Notes: generated from the letters alone by a model not told the origin. Shown: positions 1 through 6,509, counted from the first letter of the stretch. The stretch is DNA of 44,037 nucleotides from Deltaproteobacteria bacterium (GCA_016193465.1 JACPSE010000228.1:1-44037); one strand, 5' to 3'. Made by a program: numbers and translations.

Positions 1-1
1 A

Positions 2-142
2 CTGCCCGAGCAATACTGGATCGAATACAATGACCTTCTGGTTACCTTCGGGCAACAGCTCTGCCGGCCGATCTCGCCGATGTGCAGCCGGTGTCCGGTA
101 AAAAAATATTGTGATAGGGTTGGGGTCGCGAAAAGCCGGTAA
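2..142 (+). CDS. nth: Endonuclease III, C-terminal end (5' part outside window)
   Basis: The plus strand reads in frame from base 2 to a TAA at 140-142 and gives the last 46 residues of a protein whose Cys pattern is C-x6-C-x2-C-x5-C (CRPISPMCSRCPVKKYC). That is the [4Fe-4S] loop that closes endonuclease III, the bifunctional glycosylase/AP lyase that removes oxidised pyrimidines in base excision repair. The preceding stretch (EYNDLLVTFGQQLC) also fits the family, where a G-Q-x-x-C motif precedes the cluster. The catalytic HhH-GPD part lies to the left of the window. MutY shares this cluster type but continues with a NUDIX-like domain after it, whereas here the protein stops eight residues past the last Cys (DRVGVAKSR, then TAA), which favours Nth. 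Confidence 0.88.
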   Translation: MPEQYWIEYNDLLVTFGQQLCRPISPMCSRCPVKKYCDRVGVAKSR

Positions 143-193
143 CTGATACAAACGCATCAAGTAGGTTGACATTCGATGGGAGCGAGCCTCCGT

Positions 194-526
194 TTACTTC
201 CCTTCCGGCCTCATTGATTCCGGGAAGTACTTCGACGGCGCCCAGAGATGGGTGGAGAAGTTGCGGCAGCCCAGGATGCGCAGCTCGCGCATGATGCGGA
301 TATAATCCTGCGACTCAACGTAACTGCGCCACGCCTCTAGATCCTCAAATTCAATGCCGATTCCGACCTGAGGGGTCACCTCCAGAGGGTTGCGATAATT
401 ACGGATCTCTTGAACGCCGGGATGCGCCAGCGTCGCCGGCAGCCAATCGTTTCTCGCCTTGTTGGCGTAGACCGTAAGATTAGCCTTCTGGTCGGGAAGA
501 TCCCACTCAATAAAATAGATGATCAT
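194..526 (-). CDS. Small dimeric alpha/beta-barrel (NIPSNAP/EthD-like) protein
   Basis: This encodes a 110-residue soluble protein with no signal peptide or membrane segment. The pattern beta (MIIYFIEWDL) - helix with a conserved-looking HPGVQEIRNYRNP turn - beta (GIGIEFEDLEAWRSYV) - helix - beta (RNFSTHLWAPSKYF) is that of one ferredoxin-like half of a dimeric alpha/beta barrel, as in NIPSNAP, EthD and related small proteins. Enzymatic role is not evident. ATG overlaps the TAA of the SDR remnant upstream (TAATG), and a G-rich ribosome site (AGGGGG) precedes it, so it was once the second gene of an SDR operon. The family guess rests on fold pattern only. Confidence 0.6.
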   Translation of the reverse strand: MIIYFIEWDLPDQKANLTVYANKARNDWLPATLAHPGVQEIRNYRNPLEVTPQVGIGIEFEDLEAWRSYVESQDYIRIMRELRILGCRNFSTHLWAPSKYFPESMRPEGK

Positions 527-704
527 TATTGAATCCCCCTTACCAATCCACCGTCGATCTGAATGGTGGTTCCGGTGATATAACTCGCCCGCTCAGAGCC
601 CGGAAAAACCTCCGCCGCCATCTCTCTATCGAGCTCCGCAACAGGCCGCTTCAGCCCGAGGTGTCGCAGCCGCGAGTTTTCGTCGTCGTGCCCATTCCCT
701 GGCC
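526..704 (-). pseudogene. Decayed C-terminus of a short-chain dehydrogenase/reductase
   Basis: On the minus strand the last ~25 codons before TAA (526-528) read GSERASYITGTTIQIDGG followed by LVRGIQ, the hallmark SDR C-terminal strand where the family has A-S-Y-I/V-T-G-x-x-x-x-V-D-G-G. About 45 residues are open in this frame. Further upstream the recognisable SDR helix KAREWARRRK appears in a different frame, so at least one frameshift has occurred, and the Rossmann N-terminus (about 200 residues) is absent because the neighbouring kinase-like gene ends immediately before. This is a truncated, frameshifted remnant. It explains why the downstream barrel gene has a TAATG junction. Confidence 0.68.
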
Positions 705-1523
705 TTAATGATACAGGGAATCCATTGGGAGAGCTTCGAGCTTTGCAACTACCCTCTTCACCCCTGGGACTTTTTCAACAATACCAACAATGGTCTCCTC
801 CAAGCCTGGGTCGGCAAGCACTCCCCAGAGATGGACTTCTCCGCGCGCTGCCCGTGTTTTGAGATTCAGATTCCTGGTGGCACGGGAAATAATAAGGGCG
901 GCTTCAACCCTTGCCGTGAGGGTTAAATCTTCAAGGGCCTGTTCCGATTCCTGATTGGATTGAAACTCTTCCCGCTGGGCGGTCTCCACAATGAGACGAG
1001 CGGCTGATTCCAACGTCATGCGGGAGATATTAAGAACGAGGTCATAGCGGCTGGGGTCATGCCAGTCAGCGCCGAACAGATCCTTGAGCCGCCGCGTCCG
1101 AGCTTTATCCACCCGCTCTATGTAATCGCGCGCGGATTCTTTATCAAGCCCTTCCCGAGCCATCACCTGCGCCAGGCGAAACTCTATGGGAGCCGTAAGA
1201 TGCACTTTGAGGACATGGCGGATTTCAGGAAGGAGCTCGTGGCCGCCGTGGCCGTGGTAGACAAGCTTCCCGTCCCGGGCTATCTCGCACATGGCGGCCT
1301 GGAGGGTAATGCGATAAAGCCTCAGGCCTTCCCGCCACTTCTCCCACCAGTGAGGCTGAGTCTCGAGAATTTCCGTGTACCTCGCTTCGGAAATCCCATA
1401 GCGGCGGCTGGCTTCGATGAGCACTTCTCGGTCAATGCAGCGGTAACCCAAGACTGAAGCGACCCGTTCTGCCAGAACCTTTCCGCCGCTGAAGGCACCG
1501 CGAGATACGGTAACGATGGCCAT
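705..1523 (-). CDS. Cytidylate kinase-like protein with C-terminal BON domain
   Basis: The 272-residue protein starts with a strand and nucleotide-binding loop, VTVSRGAFSGGKVLAERVA, which is the form used by the cytidylate-kinase-2 family (S-R-x-x-x-S-G-G in place of a classical Walker A). Residues ~10-190 cover that P-loop kinase fold, including a DREVL segment and an arginine-rich LID-like helix (DKARTRRLKDLF). Residues ~205-265 (LTARVEAALI ... VPGVKRVVAKLE) fit a BON domain, usually a membrane- or ligand-associating module. I chose the ATG at 1523 over the GTG two codons earlier because AGGAGG lies seven bases upstream of it. Substrate is unknown; the kinase-BON fusion points to a signalling or stress role rather than CMP salvage. 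Confidence 0.78.
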   Translation of the reverse strand: MAIVTVSRGAFSGGKVLAERVASVLGYRCIDREVLIEASRRYGISEARYTEILETQPHWWEKWREGLRLYRITLQAAMCEIARDGKLVYHGHGGHELLPEIRHVLKVHLTAPIEFRLAQVMAREGLDKESARDYIERVDKARTRRLKDLFGADWHDPSRYDLVLNISRMTLESAARLIVETAQREEFQSNQESEQALEDLTLTARVEAALIISRATRNLNLKTRAARGEVHLWGVLADPGLEETIVGIVEKVPGVKRVVAKLEALPMDSLYH

Positions 1524-1575
1524 GGTCACACCTCCTCAGTCATCATCCCTTTTTATCAGCAGCTCGGCCAGGACA

Positions 1576-2364
1576 TCAACTTCTTTTCCTCTTACCGGAA
1601 CGTTTCCTGCCCTTAGAGGGCGCGTTTTTATGGCCCTGAGGTCTTGACCTCAAATACGCCAAAAATAGCGGCTCAATTTTCTTTAGAACATTTCTTCGGA
1701 GCGGCACTTCTATAAACTCGGCAAAGCAATCGAGCGTTGCTACGGCGTTACCAATTCCATCCTTGATGTGAGCATCCAACAACCGTTTACAAAAGCTTTT
1801 GTTTACAAGGTGGACTTCGGCATAAATCTCAGGCAGATTCTTCAATGTCCAATCTGGCTTTTGGCCCGCCCGGCGTAGAAAGTATTGAGCAAGCAGGTAC
1901 ATGGAAAACACCCGGTACATGGTCTCTTCCGCCGTCGCAAAAGGTAGATGAGTTTTTACCATCGGCCTAAGCTTATCCATGATAGGGCAACCGCTTGTGA
2001 CCATGTATATCCCAACTAAAGAGCTGATCCCCTTCTGCAAGGACACACGTTGTTTGTAAACCCTTACCTCTGTAGCGACTTCAATATCAGCCTCTTCATA
2101 AGAAACATGGTCTTTAAAACACTCCACCACGTCAACAAGATTAGCTGCGATGGGACATAGCTGCTGAGGAGGTCCTAGCGGGCAGCACGGACATTGATTA
2201 TATGATAGTCGAGTCCATTCTGGGTATGATGCTCTGTCCGACGTTATCAGGCCAAGGGTTTCGCTGTCGAGTTGAAGATCAAACTCTTTGATGTCGCCGT
2301 TTGCCAGAGTGAACTTATAATGAAAGGAGATACCCTTTGCGTCATTTCCGCTTGCCTTGTTCAT
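1576..2364 (-). CDS. Conserved hypothetical protein, Cys-rich N-terminal half (DUF6901-like)
   Basis: The 262-residue protein has no signal peptide or membrane span. After a beta-rich start (FHYKFTLANGDIKEFDLQLD) it has a cysteine cluster NQCPCCPL...QLCPIA at ~57-73 that could bind metal, then a TSGCPIMD motif near residue 125, a helical core (EETMYRVFSMYLLAQYFLRR) and a very basic tail (GRKRSGKRKRS). I recall proteins of this layout in deltaproteobacteria under the label DUF6901, but cannot verify the family here. No catalytic motif is recognised. It lies 67 bases downstream of the HigA antitoxin and may be read from the same transcript. A GAGG ribosome site precedes ATG. Confidence 0.6.
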   Translation of the reverse strand: MNKASGNDAKGISFHYKFTLANGDIKEFDLQLDSETLGLITSDRASYPEWTRLSYNQCPCCPLGPPQQLCPIAANLVDVVECFKDHVSYEEADIEVATEVRVYKQRVSLQKGISSLVGIYMVTSGCPIMDKLRPMVKTHLPFATAEETMYRVFSMYLLAQYFLRRAGQKPDWTLKNLPEIYAEVHLVNKSFCKRLLDAHIKDGIGNAVATLDCFAEFIEVPLRRNVLKKIEPLFLAYLRSRPQGHKNAPSKGRKRSGKRKRS

Positions 2365-2430
2365 AAATACCTCACTCGATCAAAACACTTTGCTGATCCA
2401 ACCGACAGCATCCATAGTTCCAAAACAATC

Positions 2431-2733
2431 CTAAGCAGCCCTCCGTTTCTCCTCAAAATCTACCTTGAGCGTCGCGTTAAGGGCAAAAGCAACCTTTTCT
2501 AAGGTCTTCAGAGAATAGTTTCGGTAGTTAGGATTCTCAAGGCGAGAAATTCCAGCCTGTGTGGTCCCAACTTTTCGCGCCAGTTCAGCCTGCGTAAGAC
2601 CACATTTCTCTCTCAGCTCTGCAATGCGATGAGCAAGCCTCAAACGGCTTAGTTCCTCATAAAAAAGTTTTCGAAACCTCGGGCTTTCTTTTTCGACATC
2701 AAACTTATAGGGTGCTGTTCTCTTAGCTCTCAT
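2431..2733 (-). CDS. higA: XRE/HigA-type antitoxin
   Basis: The 100-residue protein carries a Cro/C1 helix-turn-helix at ~38-90 (ELREKCGLTQAELARKVG, then TTQAGISRLENPNYRNYSL). This is the pattern of HigA-type antitoxins that neutralise an upstream-encoded toxin and repress their own promoter. Its ATG overlaps the end of the toxin gene by 11 bases, the usual toxin-first order of higBA operons. The basic N-terminal 35 residues probably contact the toxin; that part is inference. Confidence 0.85.
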   Translation of the reverse strand: MRAKRTAPYKFDVEKESPRFRKLFYEELSRLRLAHRIAELREKCGLTQAELARKVGTTQAGISRLENPNYRNYSLKTLEKVAFALNATLKVDFEEKRRAA

Positions 2734-3055
2734 CTCTGACTTCCTCCATCCTTTTCAGGGCAATATCGATCGCCCTTTGAGGGGTCTTCTGTGCTTTCTT
2801 AGTAAAAGCGTGAAGGAGCACAATATTGCTTCTTGGTCTAAAACAGTAAAGTATCCGCCTGGATCTAATCCGAAGCTCAAATAAGCCTGCCCCAAGGCTT
2901 TTGGAGTGAGGTTCTCTCACGCGATTGCCCCGCTCTCCTAAAAAACCGATCCTCGCCCTTACTAACGCTCGATCCTCCTCCGGTAATCCCTCAATAAACT
3001 CTTCGACTGGATTTCCTCCCCTGCCGTCCAGGTAGTAACGGAGCTCCCACGCCAC
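2723..3055 (-). CDS. higB: HigB/Gp49-type mRNA interferase toxin
   Basis: The 110-residue basic protein has the RelE/ParE-fold signature of the phage-derived Gp49/HigB branch: WELRYYLDGRGGNPVEEFI at the start, a central FELRIRSRRILYCFRP strand pair, and LLHAFTKKAQKTP near the end with the conserved F-x-K-K-x-x-K-T-P. Family members cut mRNA on the ribosome. The start is GTG (3055-3053). A promoter-like -35/-10 pair ends only seven bases before it, so the transcript may be leaderless. It is followed, with overlap, by the HigA-type antitoxin. Confidence 0.86.
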   Translation of the reverse strand: MAWELRYYLDGRGGNPVEEFIEGLPEEDRALVRARIGFLGERGNRVREPHSKSLGAGLFELRIRSRRILYCFRPRSNIVLLHAFTKKAQKTPQRAIDIALKRMEEVRDES

Positions 3056-3060
3056 TGGAC

Positions 3061-3090
3061 AGCATTACATAAATGTAATGCTCTCGTCAA
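3061..3090 (-). promoter_or_regulatory. Promoter with palindromic operator for the first HigBA pair
   Basis: A perfect inverted repeat of 10-bp arms (AGCATTACAT / ATGTAATGCT) separated by two bases covers 3061-3082. On the minus strand a -35 box TTGACG (3090-3085) and a -10-like box TAATGC (3067-3062) are spaced by 17 bases, so the palindrome covers the spacer and -10. This is the expected place for autorepression by the antitoxin. The start codon GTG lies at the predicted transcription start. Confidence 0.6.
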
Positions 3091-3186
3091 CTGGCTTGCC
3101 GCAGGCCAGACGCTTTCTGTGGAATTTCATCGAGCCAAGGTGGGAAAGAAAAACCTAGAGTCGGGAAAAAGGTAAACAAAGATGGA

Positions 3187-3223
3187 TGGTGGCCAGGGAC
3201 GGAATCGAACCGCCGACACGAGG
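3187..3223. repeat. Direct repeat of tRNA-Phe 3' half (distal att-like site)
   Basis: These 37 bases are identical to 5633-5669, the CCA end through the anticodon-stem side of the tRNA-Phe gene, in the same orientation. There is no 5' half here, so it is not a tRNA gene. A 3' tRNA fragment at the far end of an insert is the classic footprint of integration at a tRNA attachment site by a tyrosine recombinase. Confidence 0.9.
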
Positions 3224-3347
3224 CCCAAAGCGCAAGTTTCGCTTGGAATTTTGCGCCTGCTTTAGTATGATTTGCGCGCGTCAAGTTGGGCAGACCGATT
3301 TTGTGAAAGCGTGACCTAAACAAGAACGGCTTTTATTGGAGGGCATG

Positions 3348-3680
3348 ATGACAGGGGCAGTTAAGACGCTACTGACTTTATTGGTGTGCTACGCGATAGC
3401 TGCCTGCGGACAAATCACGTCTCCCAATGCCCGAGGACAGCTTCCGACAGCTACTGGTCAACGCAACGATAGCAACCTTGTTTTTGCTTGTGGATCAAAA
3501 GGAATGGGCGTTGACTTCGTGTCCGGTAATTGTGTTTCTCGGTCGGGCAATCAGGTGAATCCCTTTGACTTGTATCCGCCATTTCAGGCTCCGTTGCAGA
3601 AACCGTCTAGTGGAGACCTTATCATGCGGTGTTCTCTTCAAGGGCGTACTCCTGATTTTGCAACGGGCCGTTGCATGTGA
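3348..3680 (+). CDS. Small putative lipoprotein with Cys pairs
   Basis: The protein is about 110 residues. It opens with a signal peptide, MTGAVKTLLTLLVCYAIAAC, whose end is a lipobox (A-I-A-A-C), so it is probably lipidated and exported. The mature part is short, polar and Pro/Gly-rich and contains two similar units with paired cysteines: VFACGSKGMGVDFVSGNCV and MRCSLQGRTPDFATGRCM. The x-D-F-x-x-G-x-C ending of both suggests a duplicated disulphide-closed loop. The second of two adjacent ATGs was chosen because GGAGGG ends four bases before it; a TTG 12 bases earlier is less likely. Function is unknown; it lies inside the tRNA-Phe island and converges with the next gene. Confidence 0.6.
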   Translation: MTGAVKTLLTLLVCYAIAACGQITSPNARGQLPTATGQRNDSNLVFACGSKGMGVDFVSGNCVSRSGNQVNPFDLYPPFQAPLQKPSSGDLIMRCSLQGRTPDFATGRCM

Positions 3681-3684
3681 AGCG

Positions 3685-4626
3685 CTAACGCGCAAGCGCT
3701 TTCCTTATCCTTGGCGGGAGCCTGTTCCAAATCGTCTTTGAGCGAGTGCCGCTCTTCTTTATTTTCTCAACTACAGGTACAAAACTTTCCCACTTCTCAC
3801 CCAGATGATGCCTAAGCTTCGATAGATCCGGTATCTGGTCCAGGAGATCTGATATTCTTCGCCCACGGCTTTTCCGTATCAGTGTTACCAGTTTGTCTAG
3901 CTTGGGCAAGCCCTGTCTCTCTAGCGATTCTGATTCCGCTTCGCCCCTCCGCCGCCTAAGTTTTTGCATGCGCCGTTTCGACCCTTCCCTCTCGTGCAGC
4001 CGCTTACATTCTGGGCTGCAAAGCTTTTCCCTGGGATCTTCGGCGACAAAAAACTTTTGACATTCCTCACATCGTTTGAGTTTTGACAGCTCTTGGCCCT
4101 CAAGAGCTTCGATAATGATCCTATAAAGACGCTCCCGCATTGAAGTGGCTGGCAATTGTTTCTTAAGGAGCCACCTGAAGCCTCCAACGCTCACAATTCT
4201 TTCAACTGATCGGATTGGCTTATGTTTAAGTGCATCGCTATTAGCTCCCCAGCGAACCGCGCCATAGCGCCTTAGCCATCGCCTGTCAAACGGCTCAATG
4301 TCCCAAACACTTACCAATCCGAGACTGTTAATTTCTTCAAGTAGCCGCTCTAAGTGGGAGTCAAGGGCGCCAATTTGCCACGGCTCCGGCGCTACAATCG
4401 CTAAGAGATCCTGCCGCAGTTCCGCTTGAAACCGTTTCACTTCCTCGACCTCTAGCCGTTGATTGGGCCTATAGAGTAGCTGGAAAAGAGGATGCCTTGG
4501 GCGCTCCCATCCCTGACGCGCCGCCGTTACCTTCGGTTCGGCACAATCGAAATTAAGGAACAAAGCAAGCTGCCTCAGGCTGGCGGTACTGCTGAGTTCG
4601 GGGAGGTTTTTACGTGTTACAGGCAT
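3685..4626 (-). CDS. Zinc-ribbon protein, CGNR-like
   Basis: The 313-residue protein contains a single four-Cys ribbon at ~188-212, C-x2-C-x13-C-x3-C (CEECQKFFVAEDPREKLC, then SPEC), in the F-F-x-A-x-D-P-R-x-K-L-C-S-x-x-C form shared with CGNR-type zinc fingers, but without the terminal C-G-N-R itself. It is followed by a strongly basic helix (EGSKRRMQKLRRRRGEAE) suited to nucleic-acid contact. The N-terminal 180 residues are helical and unrecognised; the C-terminal part is again basic. The CGNR family is usually described as putative DNA-binding regulators. AAGG lies five bases before ATG. It is the largest gene in the tRNA-Phe island and has no recombinase motif. Confidence 0.6.
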   Translation of the reverse strand: MPVTRKNLPELSSTASLRQLALFLNFDCAEPKVTAARQGWERPRHPLFQLLYRPNQRLEVEEVKRFQAELRQDLLAIVAPEPWQIGALDSHLERLLEEINSLGLVSVWDIEPFDRRWLRRYGAVRWGANSDALKHKPIRSVERIVSVGGFRWLLKKQLPATSMRERLYRIIIEALEGQELSKLKRCEECQKFFVAEDPREKLCSPECKRLHEREGSKRRMQKLRRRRGEAESESLERQGLPKLDKLVTLIRKSRGRRISDLLDQIPDLSKLRHHLGEKWESFVPVVEKIKKSGTRSKTIWNRLPPRIRKALAR

Positions 4627-4695
4627 ATGAGCCTTTTGGATAGATAGTCGTTACGGGCAACGTTTGATTTCATCGTAACAGAGAAATATAAATAA

Positions 4696-4845
4696 AGGCA
4701 AGTCGGGTCTCAGGTAGAAGCAGCTAAAGCGATGGGTATACGCGAAAACCGCCTGAGCTACATCGGGAGGTTTGGGGTTCAGGCTTCTACGACTCAACAA
4801 TCTTGTCGGGCCGTATCTCAGGCATCAATAGCTTGGTCAGTCTGA
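4696..4845 (+). pseudogene. Possible remnant of a Fis-type helix-turn-helix tail
   Basis: An open stretch after TAA reads GSQVEAAKAMGIRENRLSYI followed by GRFGV. This is close to the Fis-like HTH that ends NtrC-family activators (G-N-x-x-x-A-A-x-x-L-G-I-x-x-x-x-L-x-x-x-x-K-x-x-G). There is no upstream receiver or AAA domain and no start codon or ribosome site. Only about 25 residues match, so this is a tentative call of a gene fragment inside the island. Confidence 0.35.
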
Positions 4846-4864
4846 ATCCGACGAGGAGAACGAG

Positions 4865-4990
4865 ATGAACACTGAATTCTTTTATCAGGGTCCCTTGAGA
4901 AAAATGGGGTTTCGATATTCCGGCCCGCCGCGGATTTTTCTGGCGGCCGTTGTTCTTCTGGTCTTGGCGCTCTTGCACGTGGTGTCGTGA
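4865..4990 (+). CDS. 41-residue single-span membrane peptide
   Basis: ATG at 4865 opens 41 codons ending in TGA at 4988-4990. A good ribosome site, GAGGAG, lies six bases upstream. The N-terminal half is polar and basic (MNTEFFYQGPLRKMGFRYSG) and the C-terminal half is one hydrophobic helix, FLAAVVLLVLALLHVVS, which predicts a single span with the N-terminus inside. No homologue is recognised. A minus-strand reading frame across the same bases has no such signals. Small size keeps the confidence moderate. Confidence 0.5.
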   Translation: MNTEFFYQGPLRKMGFRYSGPPRIFLAAVVLLVLALLHVVS

Positions 4991-5051
4991 TCAATCTTTT
5001 GGGAGTTGATGGTAGATAATGCGAGATAGAAAAAGGGGGCTCAAAAACACT

Positions 5052-5078
5052 GAGGCCGGCTCTTTTGGAGCCGGCCTC
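5052..5078 (-). terminator. Rho-independent terminator for the small membrane-protein run
   Basis: An 11-bp perfect inverted repeat (GAGGCCGGCTC / GAGCCGGCCTC) has a five-base loop. Read on the minus strand it is followed after four bases by a T5 run (AGTGTTTTTG). It lies 54 bases past the stop of the last small membrane-protein gene and ends that transcription unit. Confidence 0.75.
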
Positions 5079-5131
5079 GCACCCTAGCCCGCAGGCGTAG
5101 GGGGGATAATACTACGAGGGCCGTCAATGAA

Positions 5132-5227
5132 CTACTGCTTCAAAGACCAGCCCACCACCCAAACTACATAAAGAAAAGAACCGAATATGACAAGGGCACC
5201 AATAACAGCGATAATCTGGTAAATCAT
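5132..5227 (-). CDS. 31-residue single-span membrane peptide
   Basis: ATG at 5227 opens 31 codons to TAG (5134-5132). Almost the whole peptide is one hydrophobic helix, IIAVIGALVIFGSFLYVVWV, followed by a short polar end (GWSLKQ). A G-rich ribosome site (GGGGGG) lies five bases before ATG. It is the third member of a run of tiny membrane proteins and ends just before a strong terminator. Size and layout recall accessory subunits of respiratory complexes (CydX or CcoQ-like), but no such complex is encoded nearby, so that is only an analogy. Confidence 0.55.
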   Translation of the reverse strand: MIYQIIAVIGALVIFGSFLYVVWVVGWSLKQ

Positions 5228-5266
5228 TGCTGCCCCCCGGAGGCTTGACCAGAAGGTAGCCGGTTC

Positions 5267-5398
5267 CTAGTGAGATTTCCTCAGATCGTTCCAAAGGGCC
5301 TTGAAGGGATTGTAGGTTCCCTTGTGATAGGCGTAACCCACTAGCAGAATAATGAGAACAACGAGGTTGATCCAGCCGAAAGCATCCATAAAAGTCAT
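5267..5398 (-). CDS. 43-residue single-span membrane peptide
   Basis: ATG at 5398 overlaps the TGA of the preceding gene (ATGA), and AGAAGGAGA sits directly upstream, so translation is probably coupled. One hydrophobic helix (WINLVVLIILLVGYAYH) follows a short N-terminus (MTFMDAFG). A basic, aromatic C-terminal tail (KGTYNPFKALWNDLRKSH) would lie along the cytoplasmic face. No known family is recognised. Confidence 0.6.
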   Translation of the reverse strand: MTFMDAFGWINLVVLIILLVGYAYHKGTYNPFKALWNDLRKSH

Positions 5399-5577
5399 TC
5401 TCCTTCTAAGGAGTATGCCATAAGGAAAGCAATGGTTCCAGAAAACGCGCCTACAAGAATCGGGACCAAACTGGGGCCGCCTTCCTTAAGAAACCCGTAT
5501 AGCACAAGCCCAGTATAGGATAATTTGGAGACGTCGTAAAGGTACTTGGCAACGCTTTCCTTCTGTTTCTGGGTCAC
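5395..5577 (-). CDS. 60-residue two-span membrane protein (DUF6722-like)
   Basis: GTG at 5577 opens 60 codons. The polar start MTQKQKESVAKYLYDVSKLS is followed by two hydrophobic helices (YTGLVLYGFL and LVPILVGAFSGTIAFLMAYS) joined by a short Gly/Pro loop. The K-Y-L-x-D-x-S-K-L-x-x-x-G-V/L-x-L pattern recalls DUF6722, a family of small proteins of unknown role; this is from memory. Its stop overlaps the next ATG by four bases. It starts 55 bases downstream of the tRNA-Phe 3' end, on the same strand. A TATGAT -10-like box at about 5594-5589 has no convincing -35. Confidence 0.55.
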   Translation of the reverse strand: MTQKQKESVAKYLYDVSKLSYTGLVLYGFLKEGGPSLVPILVGAFSGTIAFLMAYSLEGE

Positions 5578-5632
5578 AGATACCCTATATCATAACTGCC
5601 AGGCCAGAAGTTAGGGAAAAAGAGGGTTTGGG

Positions 5633-5708
<76 letters not shown>

Positions 5709-5718
5709 AGAGCTTTTG

Positions 5719-5747
5719 AATATCGCGTAAAAGCCGCCCAGAGTCAA
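5719..5747 (-). promoter_or_regulatory. tRNA-Phe promoter
   Basis: On the minus strand TTGACT (5747-5742) and GATATT (5724-5719) are spaced by 17 bases. This puts transcription start near 5712, a few bases before the mature tRNA 5' end at 5708. Transcription would run toward the small membrane-protein genes. Confidence 0.65.
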
Positions 5748-5811
5748 GATTGGCAAGGCGCCATCCGGACCGAACTGCCCCTCAGGCTCGGGGCCCTTGG
5801 GCACGGACCTC

Positions 5812-6114
5812 CCCCGTTCAACGTTCGCGGTCGATGCGCCGACGACGGAGCACTTCGTGGTTCGTGTCTCAGGTCATAGTGGGGCTGGGGGCAACGGTCA
5901 GGCCGTGACTTTCACCTTCACACCGACTCCGTAGCGTCCGGCGTCCAACGCAGACCCGCGGCGCGACGCGCTTTGGGCCAATCTGCTGGCCAAGATGGGC
6001 ACAGGGCAGACGAAGGAGATAAAGAGACTCAGCGCCGAAAACTCCGACCTCAAGGCCCGGCTGGAGAGGCTGGAGAAATTGATGCTCGCAAAGGAGGCGC
6101 TGGCGCAGAGGTAA
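5812..6114 (+). pseudogene. Fragments of a tail-fibre/adhesin-like gene with coiled-coil end
   Basis: Plus-strand coding debris. One frame reads FAVDAPTTEHFVVRVSGHSG, then a Gly-rich and Thr-rich stretch ending TFTFTPTP and TAG (near 5932). After that stop, still in the same frame, comes DALWANLLAKMGTGQTKEIK and a coiled-coil tail, AENSDLKARLERLEKLM, ending at TAA 6112-6114. The heptad tail is nearly the same as the one at 6690-6740. Such tails close tail-fibre and S74-chaperone proteins. No intact gene remains in 5748-6145. Confidence 0.5.
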
Positions 6115-6145
6115 AAGGTCGGGCTGAGCCGCTGACTACCAGAAG

Positions 6146-6472
6146 CTAGCTTTTGGAAAGGATCTGACGAATATCTTCTCTTAAGCGCTCAAGGGATGCG
6201 GTGACAGAGGCGAATCCTTGATCTAGCCTAGCGGAAAGCTCAATGCGGAGCTCTGTCAGGTCATCGCGTAACTCACGAGCTGAAGCCCGGGTGGCAGTCA
6301 TAAGGCCGAAAATGATGGTGAGCGTTATTCCTGTGAAGCCGAGGGCGATGCCTAGGTCCTTCAAAAAGCCCACGGCTTCAAGAATGGCTACGACAATTGT
6401 GGCGGCGGCGAAAAAGAAGGTTAAGAACCACCAAATGTCGAACCGGATCAGAGGCTTTTCCGTGCGACCCAT
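6146..6472 (-). CDS. Two-span membrane protein with C-terminal coiled coil
   Basis: The 108-residue protein starts at ATG 6472; a TTG ten codons earlier is possible but has no ribosome site either. Two hydrophobic helices (WWFLTFFFAAATIVVAILE and LGIALGFTGITLTIIFGLM) flank a short loop. A charged helix follows with heptad spacing (ELRDDLTELRIELSARL ... ASLERLREDIRQIL), which probably oligomerises in the cytoplasm. No family is recognised. It is inserted between two pieces of S74-like coding debris on the other strand. Confidence 0.5.
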   Translation of the reverse strand: MGRTEKPLIRFDIWWFLTFFFAAATIVVAILEAVGFLKDLGIALGFTGITLTIIFGLMTATRASARELRDDLTELRIELSARLDQGFASVTASLERLREDIRQILSKS

Positions 6473-6509
6473 AAAAACAAATATACTGCCACAATATCCC
6501 AATGTCTAG

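Noticed and set aside
3187-3223. A second tRNA-Phe gene
   Set aside because: Only the 3' half is present; there is no acceptor 5' strand, D-arm or complete anticodon loop. It is a repeat/att remnant.
3087-3323. Minus-strand frame across the att repeat
   Set aside because: It reads through the tRNA fragment, has biased composition and no start signals.
4787-4978. Minus-strand 63-residue frame
   Set aside because: It has no ribosome site, covers the better-supported 41-residue plus-strand peptide and has no recognisable features.
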